From: Pseudogymnoascus destructans
Lineage: Eukaryota; Ascomycota; Leotiomycetes; Thelebolales; Thelebolaceae
Assembly (NCBI RefSeq): GCF_001641265.1
Contig: NW_020167530.1
Span: 868,001 to 932,000, forward strand
DNA length: 64,000 nucleotides
Direction: 5' to 3'
Shown piece by piece: positions 22,229-35,091 of this stretch (the first letter of the stretch is position 1; each line of letters begins with the position of its first letter). The notes below the pieces were generated by a model. It was not told the origin of the DNA. It ran no database searches and saw only the letters and a program-made list of their open reading frames with translations. The position numbers and the translations under genes were made by a program.

Positions 22229-25200
22229 TTATCCCATCTCCCAGCCAGACCGCCCCGTCTCCCGCGACCGCTGGCTACTCAGACTCACAATCTCCGCCGC
22301 GCTACTCCGCACCTCATCCACATCCGACCCCTGATCCGTGACGCGGATACTATGATTCCTCACCACGCCCATGCTCGTCGGGCGATCGTGGCGCGTGTGG
22401 TCATTCAGATTACCCAGGAGCGAGTCGTCGAGGCTTATAAGCGGCGGTTCCACTGAGTCGTTGCGGGAGTGTGAAGGGCCTGATTGATCGTCGTGTTGCC
22501 CTCGAGCCGAAGTACCAGGGGATGAGGACACGAATGACAACTGTCCCGACGCATCAGGGGGTTGTAAGCCCTGCTGAGACGCGCGTTTAGAGCTCTTGCG
22601 TGGAATCGGAATATCCTCATCCACCAGCGGCGGCTGTTGCATCCTTGAGCTCGCCTTGCTAGGAAAACGACTCGGGATCTCCAGCCCCTTCCCGCGATCT
22701 AGCTCGGGGAGTAAAGGAGGCGCGTCGGAGATATGGGTCATCTCGAACCCCTCATCCAAATCATCGTCATCCGAATCATCATCGTGTTTCGGCAACAACG
22801 GCGACTTCACGCCCACCATCGTCTCATTCCCCTCCCCCACATTCGTAGGCTCGTCGTTGTCCAAGTCGCGCCGGATGGCGCCCGTGGCGGCGACGGGGAT
22901 GCCCTCGGGTGGAGATTCTGGGGATGGTCCGTTGCGAGGGTCCACCATGCCGGGAGGCATGCGCGAGCTTCGGACGACTTCGAAGCCTTTCCCCTTCTCC
23001 TTGGTCTTTCCACCCAGGAGATTCTTGAACCACCCGCTGGCAACGGTTACCGGATTCGTGGGGTCGACTGGGCCGGTGCGGAGTCGGCGGTTCGGCACAT
23101 TGGCGTTGAGTGCGGGTCCGCGGACGCCGTAGTAGAAGTCGACTTCTCGAGTCGTGTAATCCGTTTTGGACCTCCTGTGTTCTTGGGACGGGCGGTCGGC
23201 ATGCTGGTTCTGGGCGGTCATGAATGAAGGGACGGGGGTTTCGCGACCAGAGGCAGATGGCCCCTCAAAGGGGTCGCCTGCAGTTGATGACCCAGGCTGG
23301 CTCGACCTTCTCATTCCCCAATCGCCACTTGCCCAAGAACCCCTGCTTCTGGCTCCAGGACTATAGGCGTCTATCGTGGGTCGACGGGCTCGAGGTGGTC
23401 GGTAATAAGGATCTGAGGTGTCCACAGTGTTGAGGGTTAAAGCACCTCTATCCTTTTGTCCTGCTAGGACTGCTGCGGATGGCAGGAATGGGAACGCATT
23501 TCCATCCTGAGCCGTCGTTGGAGTATAGCTACTACAGCCGTCCATGTTCGTAGGCTGGATCGAGGCGCTGCTATTTCTGTCAATGGCCCTAGCTCCATCC
23601 AAGAGTATATGCCCACTGCTTGCCGACTGGGTCCTTAAGCCACCATTCGATAACTGTGGTGATTTGCGGTCGACTAACGGCGCGCCCTGGCTCTGCTTCG
23701 AGTATGCTCCGCGCGGCAATCGTCGAGATAGCTGTCTCAAGCCAAAGACTTTGGCGAAACCACTGTCATCGTCAACTCCGACGCCAGCCAGGCGAGCTAC
23801 AACCTCGACTATCGTTTGGAACGCATTGAGTAGAAATCCGAAGATCAATACGATGGCGTGTAGCACTAAAATTGAGTAACCAATCCACGCTTTTACCCCA
23901 TCCGAAACATCGAGAGATGGTGCAAATGCAACCATAAGAAGAATTGAGGTAAACCTAACACCGGCGAAGAATGTATGGTATGCGTTCATTGAAGTTGGCG
24001 AATGGAATGGTCGGAATGCGTGCAAGGCCACGATATTGATGACTTCGCAGATTGCCAACAGCACAATCTGTGCAATTCCAGACGGCTGAACAGCCCCAAT
24101 ACCAATCCCGCGGACAAACGTGAGTAGCACTGGGACAAGGGCAAAAGTAGCCGCATCGTCCGAATATGTATTATAGAGCGACCCGTATAGAAGAACGGTC
24201 CTGAGGTCGTCGAAGAGGAATGAGCGAGGCTTACTCGACGCAACAACGTGTAGCAGCCAGCCTGCGAATATGACGAGGGTAACAAGTAGTAGGGCAGCTA
24301 GAGCTACTGGGGCTGGGGGAGAGCTTCCAGCGATGACAAGCTGGAACATCGAGAACGTGGTAATCGGTAGTAAAAAGTAACTGAAGACCATGCGTATGAC
24401 GTTGCCGACGGTAAATGGCATGTTCTTCGACCGTAAATCTTCCTCCTGGATCCTGGAGAAGCGACGGAAAGCCCATTGAAGGAAGAACCCGATTTGAATG
24501 ACAGCTATCACGATTGCTATGATCGACAATAGCCACACGGCCATGCCTGCCCATATATCAGTCACATCCGTCATTCCAACGAGCTGGCTTATATGATCAA
24601 GGCCATGTGTTCCATGGGTGACATAAATTCCATCAACGAGGGCTTTTGTGCCATCTCCTTTCGTGACGAAACTCTTGTCGAACATGAGCGCTGACCAAGC
24701 AAATTTGCTGACGACGGGTTGATAGAAGCCGGGATAGCTTAGGGAAAGCCCGCCTGTGAGGACAGCGAATTGAATGTACTGTAAGCAGTCACCAAAACCA
24801 GGCGTAACCAATCTCAGCAGGTCGGCATCTCTGCCATAGTTTGTCGTCCACTTGAAGAGATTTGTGGTGCCCCAGGGGCTCAGGATGCCCGCAACGGCCG
24901 TTGCAATTCCAACCAGTATAAGCACGGTAAATGGAACGAGCCTCAGCATATCGCTGATGCTACCGCCGAGGTCCGGAGTCACTTCTGTAGATATGCAGCC
25001 GAGATTTGTCGCGGGGTCTAAGTCGCCATTTATGATCAAAAATGTAGCAATCAGGGACGTGAAAGCATATGATGAATCCATACTATTCCATACTTCGAAA
25101 TTGGGGAAGCTGTCTGGGTGATCTCTATACAATCGTATGTTAGTATATGCAAATATAGTAGGAGACGGATGGGTATCCTTACATATCTGCAGAGAATGCC

Positions 25201-25802
25201 GGTCCAAGGGGGCAGACTCCATTGTCCAACTGGTCACAGAAGTTGAGAAACTGGCTCCACGGTTGATATGTCAGAACATTTATTTTGTTGTATAGCGTGG
25301 TATATTTGTAAATAGGTTGCGGAAGGTTTTCTATCTTCCCATCTGTAAATTTCGGGTCAGACCACGCAGGGTCATTCCCCGTTGGGAGATTGACGTTCGT
25401 ATATGCTCCGGATACATTCCCATAGACCTTGAAACGTAGATTGTGTGGGTCAGTTGCTGCATCGAAGGAAACATCCACGAACGTGGGTGTGAATTGTAGT
25501 TTCTTGGGGACACTGTTGATGTATGATTGCTGGAGACAATTTTCAAACGGGACCAAAACAGCTTGAACAGGCGTGACGCAGAGGCTCGCAGCTATCAAGG
25601 CCAATCCATACTGGAGGAGGCGACGCCTTGGGGCCTTCCGAACCGCACGTATGGCCTTCTTGCGGTCAGCAATACCGCATCTCCTTGGGTGGGATGGCCT
25701 GTGATCGTAGCCGCCGGTGGATTCGAAGTGGCTGGCTTCGTGGCGGGCGCTGGATACATCTGCAGACATCTCGAGCAATATGCCGTTGATTTCCGGGCGC
25801 AT
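22229..25802 (-). CDS. TRP-like/Flc-family membrane protein
   Basis: Two exons, 25183..25802 and 22229..25124, give 1,171 residues. The 58-nt intron has GTAAGG, a TACTAAC branch site and TATAG, and joins FSAD to IDHPDSF. A hydrophobic signal or anchor segment lies at about residues 61-81. The ML-like lumenal domain characteristic of fungal TRP-like proteins (FENCLQQSYINSVPKKLQFTP) follows, up to about 240. A cluster of about nine or ten membrane segments follows (for example MLRLVPFTVLILVGIATAVAGIL and AWIGYSILVLHAIVLIFGFLL). A long, probably disordered Ser/Pro-rich cytosolic tail fills the last ~480 residues. Yeast Flc proteins act in ER/Golgi/vacuole calcium, haem/FAD transport and cell-wall homeostasis; which applies here is not shown. 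The N-terminal 60 residues before the hydrophobic segment are unusual, and the true start could be downstream or spliced. Confidence 0.88.
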
Positions 25803-26205
25803 TGTCGCTCTGGCCGAAGAATTCGCTGGCGCTTCGAGTTGGCTCGGGGAACACCCTCATGGGTTTCGTTGGACGAAGTCGAGCAGCGTCGCGCACGGCC
25901 GGTTGAGCATGCAGGCAATGGCGAGGCTCTGTCGAGGCCAGATCAAGGACAATTCGACGTCATGTATGGAGAACCCGTGGTTGTGAGCCCAACGGTCGAG
26001 ATTTTCCCCTAGCTGACCTGGGACCTGGGAAGGAGGAAATGGGTCGATGGAGTGACGTGAGAGTCAATAGTAGAGTCAATAGTATGTGTCTGTGGTGGAG
26101 TCTCTCTCTGTATCGAAATGCGCCACTATAAACGAGCTAAGCCACGATTTGAAGTAAGCTGCTTGGCGCGGAACATGAACCGGGATGGGAATACAGACAA
26201 CACAG

Positions 26206-26313
26206 CAAAGGGGAAGGGGGAGGGAAGGGGTAGGGAAGGGCGGAAAGGAAAAGGAAAAAGAAAAGGAAAAAGAAAAGGAAAAAGAAAAGGAGGAGGAGGA
26301 GGAAAAGGAAAAT
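26206..26313 (+). repeat. Polypurine tract with 12-bp repeat
   Basis: About 108 nt are almost entirely A/G, including several copies of AAAAAGAAAAGG. Such tracts can form triplex or nucleosome-free DNA; here only the sequence is seen. Confidence 0.9.
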
Positions 26314-26414
26314 GGATTTATACGGAGGATGGAGTAAAGAGAAAGACGTTTGTATGGATGGTATTTGTTAGGCTTCGGCACAATGGATATATACTGTGGT
26401 ATACCCTACGACCG

Positions 26415-26460
26415 CGTGCGTAGACTGTGTCAGTTCATCACCTGTCACAGTCTACGCACG
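26415..26460. repeat. Perfect 15-bp hairpin in the bidirectional promoter
   Basis: CGTGCGTAGACTGTG (26415-26429) and its exact reverse complement (26446-26460) are separated by 16 nt. It lies about 400 bp upstream of the 26866 start. Confidence 0.9.
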
Positions 26461-26865
26461 ACTTTCCTTTCCTGGTGCACTGGCTTATCGTTGTGAACAT
26501 AGCCCGAGTCTGGGCGACCAACTTATTTTATATTATTTTTACCGTCGGTGTCGGTGCTGCGAAAAGAACAGGCGGCCGCAGCAGTGGAGATGGTCGCATA
26601 CCCCGCTGGGCCTTCCGTATCTGACAAACGCGACCTTTATCTCGACCCCCGCTGCTGCGGGCGAGGCACACGATCCCATTCAAAACGGGCTGCCTCATGG
26701 AGATCTAGCTAGTAAGTGTTATTTATTCACCGACCCTAGCACTGGATATCACGAACAAGCGACAGATCTGTCTTGTCTAGCTATCCACGCTCCTCCACGC
26801 GCCCTTCCATCACACTTCTTGCTAACCAATGTCTCTGGGTAGCTCGCTCGGCTCGACGTCTCGTC

Positions 26866-29800
26866 ATGGATGAACAACCCAGCTCAAAGCAGATCACAGC
26901 AGCGCGCCTAGTTGGAAGGTTGTTCGGCAAGAAACAGGAGAGGAAGGGAAACCAGGACGAATATGTAGCCTCATTCCTACAGCGTCCCTCTTCCGACACG
27001 TTGCACATGAATGGAGCCGATCCGAACCAGAATGCGACACCGAAACTCGCAAAGCTTGATACCCTTGGCGCCCAGCGCTGGCCTACGGCTTTTGAGGTTA
27101 TCCAATCGAGAGACTCGTCGCAAGCTCGCCCAGAACCCAGGCCGTCTAGACCAAGCCACAAGGGACTCGTGGTTCGCTTCACCGACAAGTATCCTGAAAT
27201 TATCGGAGAAGGCGGTGACGAGGCGGAGGCCCCGACGGCACATATATCTGCTTCACAGAAACATGCACAATCATATCCTCAGGCTAGTGCTAGGCAGCCT
27301 CCTCCAAGATATCGACCAAATGGAGGCAACGATGAGCAGAACGACCAAGAACGATCGAATCAACCGCCGAAGGATCCAAGGTCGCAACCAGCAGCTCAAG
27401 CGCCGGCAGGCCAGCCTTGGACACCGGCCGCTCCAATATTACAACCAAGTGCTTCGCAAAGAAGGGCCAACGTACCTAGCAACTACGGCGTACCAGCGGT
27501 TGCCACCGGTGCGGCCACTGACCCAGGCCATGGAGCTCTCGTAGCAAGGATGCAGAAAGAGATGAAGATCTCTGAAGGACAAGCTCTCATAGCCGATCAG
27601 CAAAACCCTCGGTCCTCTGTCCAAAGACGGCCTGTAGCTCGTGGCAGCAACACCCCGTTAGAATCATTTTCCTCTCAAGTCGCCGACGCTTTCAATGGAC
27701 AACCGAAATCGCCTGGTACGGATGTTAGCTCAAACTCGCCGCCGCCCGGATACTATAGCGAGAGTGCCGCCAGAAGCCCAAAGTCAAATGGTGGTCCAAC
27801 GCAAAATATCTCGCCTATTAATGCAGAACCTCGGTCAATGGCAAGGCTGGTAGCCAATCTACCTGCGCCATCGGTGGTAAATAACGAATCGCTGGATGAA
27901 TTCGCCGGCCGGGTCGGCTACTTGTATAAGTTATTTGAGTTATCAGCAGAGTCTAAGGAATCCCTGTCCGCATCATCTTTCGAAAATCTACTAAGGGCCG
28001 CTTCTTGGTGGTTTTTGAGGGGCAGGAGTACTATAGAGCAAGTTGCCAAACGCCGTGCACCAAATTCGGAAAGAGTTGACATCCTACAGCAGCAAGGCAA
28101 TGCTGACTTGGCAAAATGCCAGTGGATACTCAGCGAGATTTTGGCACACCGACCTGAGATCGGAGACCGATCCTCTGATGAGATCACGGCCCTTGAAAGA
28201 ACGGCTCTAGCGAGTGGGCAAGATGATGTCGCCAGACTCCTCGAACGATATCAGGCACTATTCTCAAATCTTCGAAAATTGACTGGATCTATGAAGAAGA
28301 ACAATATCATGCCTCCGCATAGTAACGACGCCATTCTCACACAAGGGCTCAATACGGCAATTTGGGTCGACTACCCCTGGCAAGACCCCTCAATTCAGAC
28401 ACTTTTCTCCGGGATTCCCCTATCCTCAATACTATCACCGAAAGGGCCAGACAGCATTTCGTCAACGGAGGCGCTGCCATTGGGAGACACCGAAAATATG
28501 TTTACATACAGCCGGATACAGGTTGGTGTCTGCCTCACCCGAGACGGACATGAACCCATACGGCAACCGTTACCGTGCATCCTTTCAGTTCAGCGTGAGC
28601 GTAACGACAAACTTATCACCGCTGTGATCTCCAGTCAGGATGGAGTTATCTCCATCGCCATCCAACCTAGAAACGGCAGCTCTCCCACTTGGCAGGACGT
28701 AGCATGGGACACCAAGAGAGACTTAATCGACGTCAAGCTCGGAAAGCTCTTCAGGGCGCGTGTTTTATTCGCACCTTGGGACTTCCCCACATTGTGGAAT
28801 ATGTATGAATACACAAGCAAGGTCCAGACAAGCTTCCTCGCTCACAGCGACGAAGTCTTTGTTATGGAAACAACTGTTCGATCAGCACACTATGCGACAA
28901 AGGAGCCATCTGACCAGATCTTCCCCAAGGATGCGGCGTTACATTGCAAAGTAAGGGTGTTTGAGAAGGTGGTCGTGGAGAAATCGATTAACGGGCCCCA
29001 TACTCGGCACCGTGGGGTCCGTCTAGCTGTGGCCACAGGGCCAAATACAAAGTCGCTGTGCGGCATTACTCACGACCTCCCGACCCAAAGGCCCATCCGG
29101 TATGAGCACACGCGGGTCGACTACGGTGCCTCGCTCTATCTATACTTTGGAGACGGGCCTGCCGCGACGATAGGTCTAACGTTTGAAACAAACCAAGACC
29201 GATTCGCATTCCACAACACCATCATCGGCGGCCAGCGACCAAACGAGTCGACAGCCGCAGTCCTACCACTAAAGGGTTTCTCCTTGACCCGATCCGCAGA
29301 AAGCCAGTCCACGGCCGTCCCCCGCATGGTCCTAGACAGCTTCGAATGGAGCGCCCTCCACGTCATCATCCACAACAAAGGCTCTGACTTCAACTCCACC
29401 GCCGTCCAAAGCGCCGGCCACCTCCGCATCATCGCCGAATCCCAAAACAAAGACCGCATCACCGACCGCCTCGTCCTCGCCCCCGGCGAGCTCAAAATCC
29501 GCATCAGCACCAAGGGCCTGCACCCGCGCCTCACCATCCTCCGCTCCGAGCAACACGACCTGATCATCTCCTGCACCGAGTCGCAGACACCCGCAGAAGT
29601 GCGGCAAAGACTGGCACAGCTCCTCGTCCTTGTCGCTAAGGTGCCTACAGCGCGCCACTATAGCTTCGCTACCCATGACGACATGCACGAGTTCCAGCGC
29701 GCCATCACGGGCTTCTCGGTCCTCTTCTCTGGCACAGCTGCTACCTTCGCCATCTCGCGCCGCCGCATGGTCGTGCCCATACACAAGAAATGGGAGACGC

Positions 29801-30259
29801 AGGCAGCGTGCGTGCAGCTCCTCGAGAGCGACGGGGTTGTGCAACTCGTTGCGTTCTTTGAAGGGTTCAGTCACGGGGAGAGCATGAACTTCGTGCTTAA
29901 GCCTACAGATTCCTTCGAGTCGTTTAATAAGGGGGGGAACTACGGCGTCAAGCTCGCGGATGCGAAATTCGTCCTGCCGGTTCAGGATGAAGCTGGCATG
30001 GGCGCAGAAAATGGATTCGTTTGTCTAGACCAGCTAGAGTACCCCGTCGAGCACGATGATATCATCGTCACCTTCGATGTCGAGGATGGTACGTATCCCC
30101 CTATTTACCCCCCCCCCAATCGGCACATCCTACCCGCTCCCGACTGAGACACACCCCCACTAACGCAACACCACAGAGCGCGACCGCTTCGCCAAAGCCC
30201 TCCCTTCCGAGACAAAACACGTGTTCCGCTTCGGGAGCACTAAGAGGCGCGGAGAGTGA
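26866..30259 (+). CDS. Unrecognised conserved-type 1,101-aa protein
   Basis: Exons 26866..30088 and 30177..30259; the 88-nt intron runs from GTACGT to CACAG with a CTAAC branch site, and the join reads FDVEDERDRFAKALPSE. The start at 26866 (MDEQPSSKQITAARLVGRLFG) is the first ATG of the open frame. Residues 1-340 are polar, Pro/Ser/Gln-rich and probably disordered. From about 345 the composition is that of folded protein: a helical segment (SLDEFAGRVGYLYKLFELSAESKESLSA, then ASWWFLRGRSTIEQVAKRR), then a mostly beta region to the end that twice shows a similar layout of alternating strands. No family is recognised, and there are no membrane segments or signal peptide. The C-terminus ends basic (FGSTKRRGE). 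Gene structure is secure; function is unknown. Confidence 0.85.
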
Positions 30260-31252
30260 GCGGGGTGGGGGGGGAGTATGAAATAAACTGCAATAGTGGT
30301 AACAAGCTCTAATGGACGTACGAAGGCAAAGAAAGTACAGCCTGGCAATCGTGAGTGAGATAGGAGTGAGGTCGGCTGAGACATCTGAGATGCGCTGCCT
30401 ACCCACTCAGGGGAGTGGGATATCACATGTGCTGGGAACTCACGGATTCGATTGTTTTTTGAGGAGAGGAGAGGAGAGGGGGGGGGGTTGAATACTGTAG
30501 TTTGGCGCGGGAGCGTAGACTTTTTTCGCTGTTACCAAGGGGGCGCTTTTTGGGGGTTTTTGTGTGCGCTTGGATGCGGATACCTTGGTGCGGTTGGATG
30601 GGGGATGGGGTTTCCCCTTTGTGTGCGTGGGGGGTTGTAGATGAGATTGAGATAGCTGGTATGAGCTGAGCTCTATATCTTACATAGCGAGCGAAGCATT
30701 GGGGGTGAAGGGTGGGAATTATATATTCCAAAGCATTCAAAACCCCGTAATCTGCAATAGCTTGCTCGTGCCGCTAGAAGCTATGGACAAGGACTGCGCT
30801 TTAGTCACTGTCGACGACAATGATTCCAACAGTTTCCAGAAAGAGTAACACCAACATAAATCACTGGCTCCTCTTTTTCCATTTATAGGAGTTATACGCA
30901 GTTAAGCGACACAAGGACGCACAGTCTCTATACACATTTTTGGGCAGCAGGAGTACGGAAGTCCATGAAATTGAATAGCTACAACGTAGCCCAGTAGTAT
31001 CTACCTAATCGCGCAAAACGAGCAAAAAAGCACCGCATCACCCCCAGCGCGGCCTCCACGCAGGCCCTCACCCTTATTTACTTCCCCTCCTCCCTCCTCC
31101 CCATCACCCCACCCCTTTGTGCGAAATCCGCTCCCAACAAGAAAACGTAAAGAATTAATTCACCGCCGCAGGTTTACAAACGCAGTCAGAGACGGGTGGC
31201 ACCGCAATTATAAACGAGTAAAAAAAGCAGATAATCGCACTGCGATGCCTCT
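30260..31252. other. Intergenic region between convergent genes
   Basis: It holds the 3' flanks of the unrecognised gene and UGP1. G-rich and C-rich runs occur at 30470-30490 and 31040-31130. No gene is supportable. Confidence 0.6.
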
Positions 31253-33461
31253 CTAATGCTCGAGCAGTCTCAGGGAGCCCTGCACGACGACGTTCTCGAG
31301 GATGGATCCCGGCGGAATGTCGATGGTGCTTCCCTCCGTAGCGACGATGATGACCGTCCCCTTGAACGTGACGCCGCGGCCGAGGTTGACGGCGCCGGTG
31401 ATGGTAAGATGGTCGAGCTCGAGGATCTTGGGGATGCTGGGGATGTGCTTCTGGAAGTCGGAGACCTTCTTGAAGTCGGTGCCGAGCTTAATCAGTGGCG
31501 CCGGGCCGAAGCGGGTGGGGTCGATCTGGAGCTGGCCGTGCTTGAGGGAGTAGAGGTCCGACTTGACGAGGAGGAGGTCGGAGCAGGTCTTGACGGGGAG
31601 GAAGCGGCGACGGGGCACGTTGACGCCGTGCGCGTTCTTGAAGTGACGAATGGCGGCGCCGACGGCGGTCTCGAGCTGGACGATGGAGACGTCGGATTCG
31701 CCCTTCTTGTCGGCGGGAATGGATTTGTTGTTGGGGATGATCTCCATCTCGAGCTCGTTGTTCATGACGACGCGCTTGACGGCCTCGAGGTTGAGCCAGA
31801 TGTTGTTGGTGTTGAAGTACTTGAACTTCTTGATGGACTTGAATTCGTTGACGTGCTCCTTGGGGACCTGGGCGATCTCAAGGAGGCGGACGGATCCGTC
31901 GTAGTCGATGATGGTTCCACCCTTGACATCGGCCTTGGTCTTGTCGGTCAACTCCATGATGTACTCGGACTTGGTCTCGACCATGTGCTGGAGGATGCGG
32001 AGATCGACAACAGCTCCCAGGTTGTCAACGTTGGAGAGGAAGACAATCTCGACACCACGGGCAATCAGCTTATCAAGGATGCCAGAGTTGTAAAGGGACT
32101 CGAAGACATCTCCGTGTCCGGGTGGGTACCAATCGGTGATGGAGGAGTCGAATGACTTGGGGACTGGGAGCAGCGAATCCTTCAGGACTCTTGGGTACCT
32201 CGACTGGTTGAAGGTCATGATATCAATGCTATGGCCCTCGTACTTTTTGATGATGTTCTCGGTGTCAGAGTCGGTGTTGAACGAGTTCATCAGGACAAAT
32301 GGCACGTTGACCTTGTATGTGCGGTTGAGATATTCGATCTGGCGAACGGAGAGATCGAGGAACGACATTCCATCGCGGACCTCGATGACCGACTTGGGTC
32401 CAACACATCCCATGGATGTACCGAGACCGCCATTGAGCTTCAATACTGCCAGCTTATTCAGGAAGGAGACAGACTCGGAGTTTGCAAGGTCGTTGTAGTC
32501 GACAACCTGGCCCTCGGCAGGGGGCGCAATGCGGTCCCAGTCGAGAGTGCTTCCCTTCGCCTTATCGTTCAAATACCTGCGGAAAAGGGCAAAGAAGTTG
32601 TCCATCTCAGTCTCGAAAAGCTACACAAGATTAGTAGCTGAAACATAAACCGTGTGTGTCTGGGCCTTACCTTCTTCTCCTGCTCGTCAGAAACGGTGTC
32701 TGAGAGCTTGTTAAGGTGGTTTCGCATTTGGCTCGCGGCAATTGATGTGGATGTGTTCTCAAAGGCCTGTTTTGTACATTCTGTCAGTGATAGTTCGGAT
32801 ATTGCTTTATTGTAGATAGCAGGATCTTTTGTTAACGCCATTTTTGGCAGTAGGACCAATTCTGACAAGGAAACCTCTAAGCTTCGTCCGGAAGGACCAA
32901 GTAAGAAGATTCAGGGTGAGGGAATGGCTGGTGAATGAATCCAATCTAGGAACGTCCTATTGAATGTCCGATTTGATATGACGATTCTGGTACGTCTTTG
33001 TGGAATCGGGACCTGGAGATTATGGAATGGGCGTTGGGAAGACGTTTGTCGACTGGGGCACCCGGTGCGACGCTTGACAATTCCTCTCCCTACATTCAAA
33101 CCACTGTGATGATTCGCGAAGCGAATCCAAGTAGGATCGCTTCGTAGGAAATTATCACTTGATTCCCAGAGCCTTGCAAAATGAGTCCCCAAACCTCAAA
33201 TCGCTTCGCCACTGTATCCCAGCCAACCCGCATGGCCAACCCATGTCGTGATTGCCCTGGATGCTTGAACCTCGCGAGGTACCAAGATAGGGGCTTCGAT
33301 ATATTGCTAGGTGAACAGGATACACAGGAAGTGACACTTACGACGTGTGATTGGGACTTTCCATGGTGTCTTGGGACGCTATCCGGTCCGCCATCGCTCC
33401 CGCCCCCAAGCGCCGATGAAGGCTTCAGGTGAGTCGGGAGAGAGCTCTTGAATGATGCCAT
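31253..33461 (-). CDS. UGP1: UTP-glucose-1-phosphate uridylyltransferase (UDP-glucose pyrophosphorylase)
   Basis: Three exons on the minus strand, 33342..33461, 32671..32766 and 31253..32620, give 527 residues. Exon 1 encodes MASFKSSLPTHLKPSSALG, and the joins read KSQSHV-AFENTSTS and DEQEKK-LFETEMDNFF. The nucleotide-binding loop is LNGGLGTSMGCVGPKS (about 134-149). SYL-type left-handed helix sequences lie at the C-terminus (GAVNLGRGVTFKGTVIIVA), as in eukaryotic UGPases. The enzyme makes UDP-glucose from UTP and glucose-1-phosphate in the cytosol, feeding glycogen, trehalose and beta-glucan wall synthesis. The first intron is 575 nt (32767..33341), ten times the local norm; the second is 50 nt. 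A long early intron is common in highly expressed fungal genes, but that is inference here. An alternative internal ATG inside the long intron (32840) would lack exon 1. Confidence 0.96.
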
Positions 33462-35091
33462 CTTTTAAAATGTACAGAGTATCAACAGTTGATTTTCGGG
33501 AGCGTTGTCTTCGGTGTGATCTGCTTGTTGGAGCTGGTGGGCGCACTCTCTATGTAAGGTTTGTTGTCAGCGGATGCAATTCAAGGTTCTGACGTCAATA
33601 ACTACATAACTACCCCTTGGGGACAGTTTTAGCTGGGAAAGCGGTGTTGTGCGATCAGCTTACCTATGTCAACAGCGCACGAAGGATTTTGAAGCGTAAA
33701 TAATGAGGCTGGGATCAGCGACACAGGAGTGAATTGAAGTTTTAGAGGTTGAATGGGAATGAGGGGGTCAGATGCAACCGGTGACAGGAGCGTTATTTAT
33801 TATAAACTCGAGCTTCCTTGACAGCTTGGCCTTGATAGAAACCAGGATGAGGGACATTTGGAGGTGGATTATCATTATTCCGAGAAAGATACGTAGTAAG
33901 GGGACCATACCACCTGTAAAGGGGCAAAATGGAACGAACAACAAACTGTAACTTCCATAATTTCCATAGATCCTACTAGTCCTTTTCCTATTGTGGCCAA
34001 ATGAGTTTAGAATGGTCTACTCTATTACTACTCTATTACCCTATTACTCTATTGCTCTATTACTCTATTGCTCTATTATTCTACTTATTATTCTACTTAT
34101 TACTCTCCTTTTTGCCCCACCCCTTTTGTTGATTTTTGCACGGAGGTACTCTATCTCAATTTTCACATATGGGAAGAAGAGGCCTTGCCTGGATCCAGCA
34201 AACAAACAAAACTCGTTACTCTTGGAAGGGGCGTGCCCAAGTCACATCTTTGGGCAGCCATCCCGTGGTCGAAGTGGTCGAAGATGGTCAAACAGCGATC
34301 CAGCCACCCACCAAGCCTAGTATCTTGTGGCGTTTAATTTGCACCCTGCAGTTATTGCCTCCAGAAAGCACCGATTGGGATTCTCGCCTTTCTAAATTAT
34401 TTTGAAAGAAATAGCTTCTCAACAACGTCATAGGATGCAGCCCTTTGAGCCGGCTGAAGGGCTGAAGGGGGAAAGTCTGAAGGCACAGACGGAAGGGATA
34501 CCGCTGCAGAGAAAAAGCGCGCGAGCATGGGCCATGGTGTGCCCATCGATATTAACGCCACAGCCCAACTGACCGTGCTCCGAGATGAGTCCGAGATGAG
34601 GATGGATCCCACATCTACGTATTTATGGCATCCTCATCTCATCAAAGGGGAGTTCCGTCAGACCACCGGATCCCCTAGTTGGATACACGTGCAGCGAGTG
34701 AGCGAACTGATGTCAGCATCCATCCTACAAGGCTGCATCTTAGGGGGCTATATTTAGACACGGCGTCAAATTGACGATGATTTCTCAATTTGCAAAAATG
34801 TCTCGATTCGTGACACAGGAGTGTGATGTGGTGATCCACTCGTTCTGATCCTCCAGGTCACACTTCAGCCGCATATCTCAGTCTCCCCCCTGCTGACCGC
34901 TCATCGAGCAAAATACCGGGTCCAATTCCACACATTGGATCCAAAACGTGATCTTGTCTCTATCTTACATTATCATTATATCGTAGTTCTCGTATATTTC
35001 CACGCCATCAAACTCCGGTGCCAGAAGACCCAATATCTGCACGCACGCAATGAACACAACACCATGATCCCATATATCCCAAAGGTCTCTT
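33462..35091. other. Intergenic region upstream of UGP1
   Basis: It contains the presumed UGP1 promoter (33462-34000) and an AT-rich short tandem repeat at 34016-34100. Further sequence (34400-35090) has no recognisable gene on either strand. Confidence 0.55.
34016..34100 (+). repeat. Degenerate (CTATTACT / CTATTGCT) tandem repeat
   Basis: About ten variants of the 8-11-bp unit CTATTACT run in tandem, changing to CTACTTATTATT near the end. Confidence 0.85.

Larger units (their letters stand above)
25803..26865. other. Shared promoter region of two divergent genes
   Basis: It is about 1.06 kb between the start of the TRP-like gene (-) and the start of the 26866 gene (+). It contains a polypurine tract and a perfect hairpin, listed separately, and no supportable gene. 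Confidence 0.65.

Noticed and set aside
31256..32155. 299-codon plus-strand ORF over UGP1
   Set aside because: Antisense shadow of UGP1; composition is a complement artefact.
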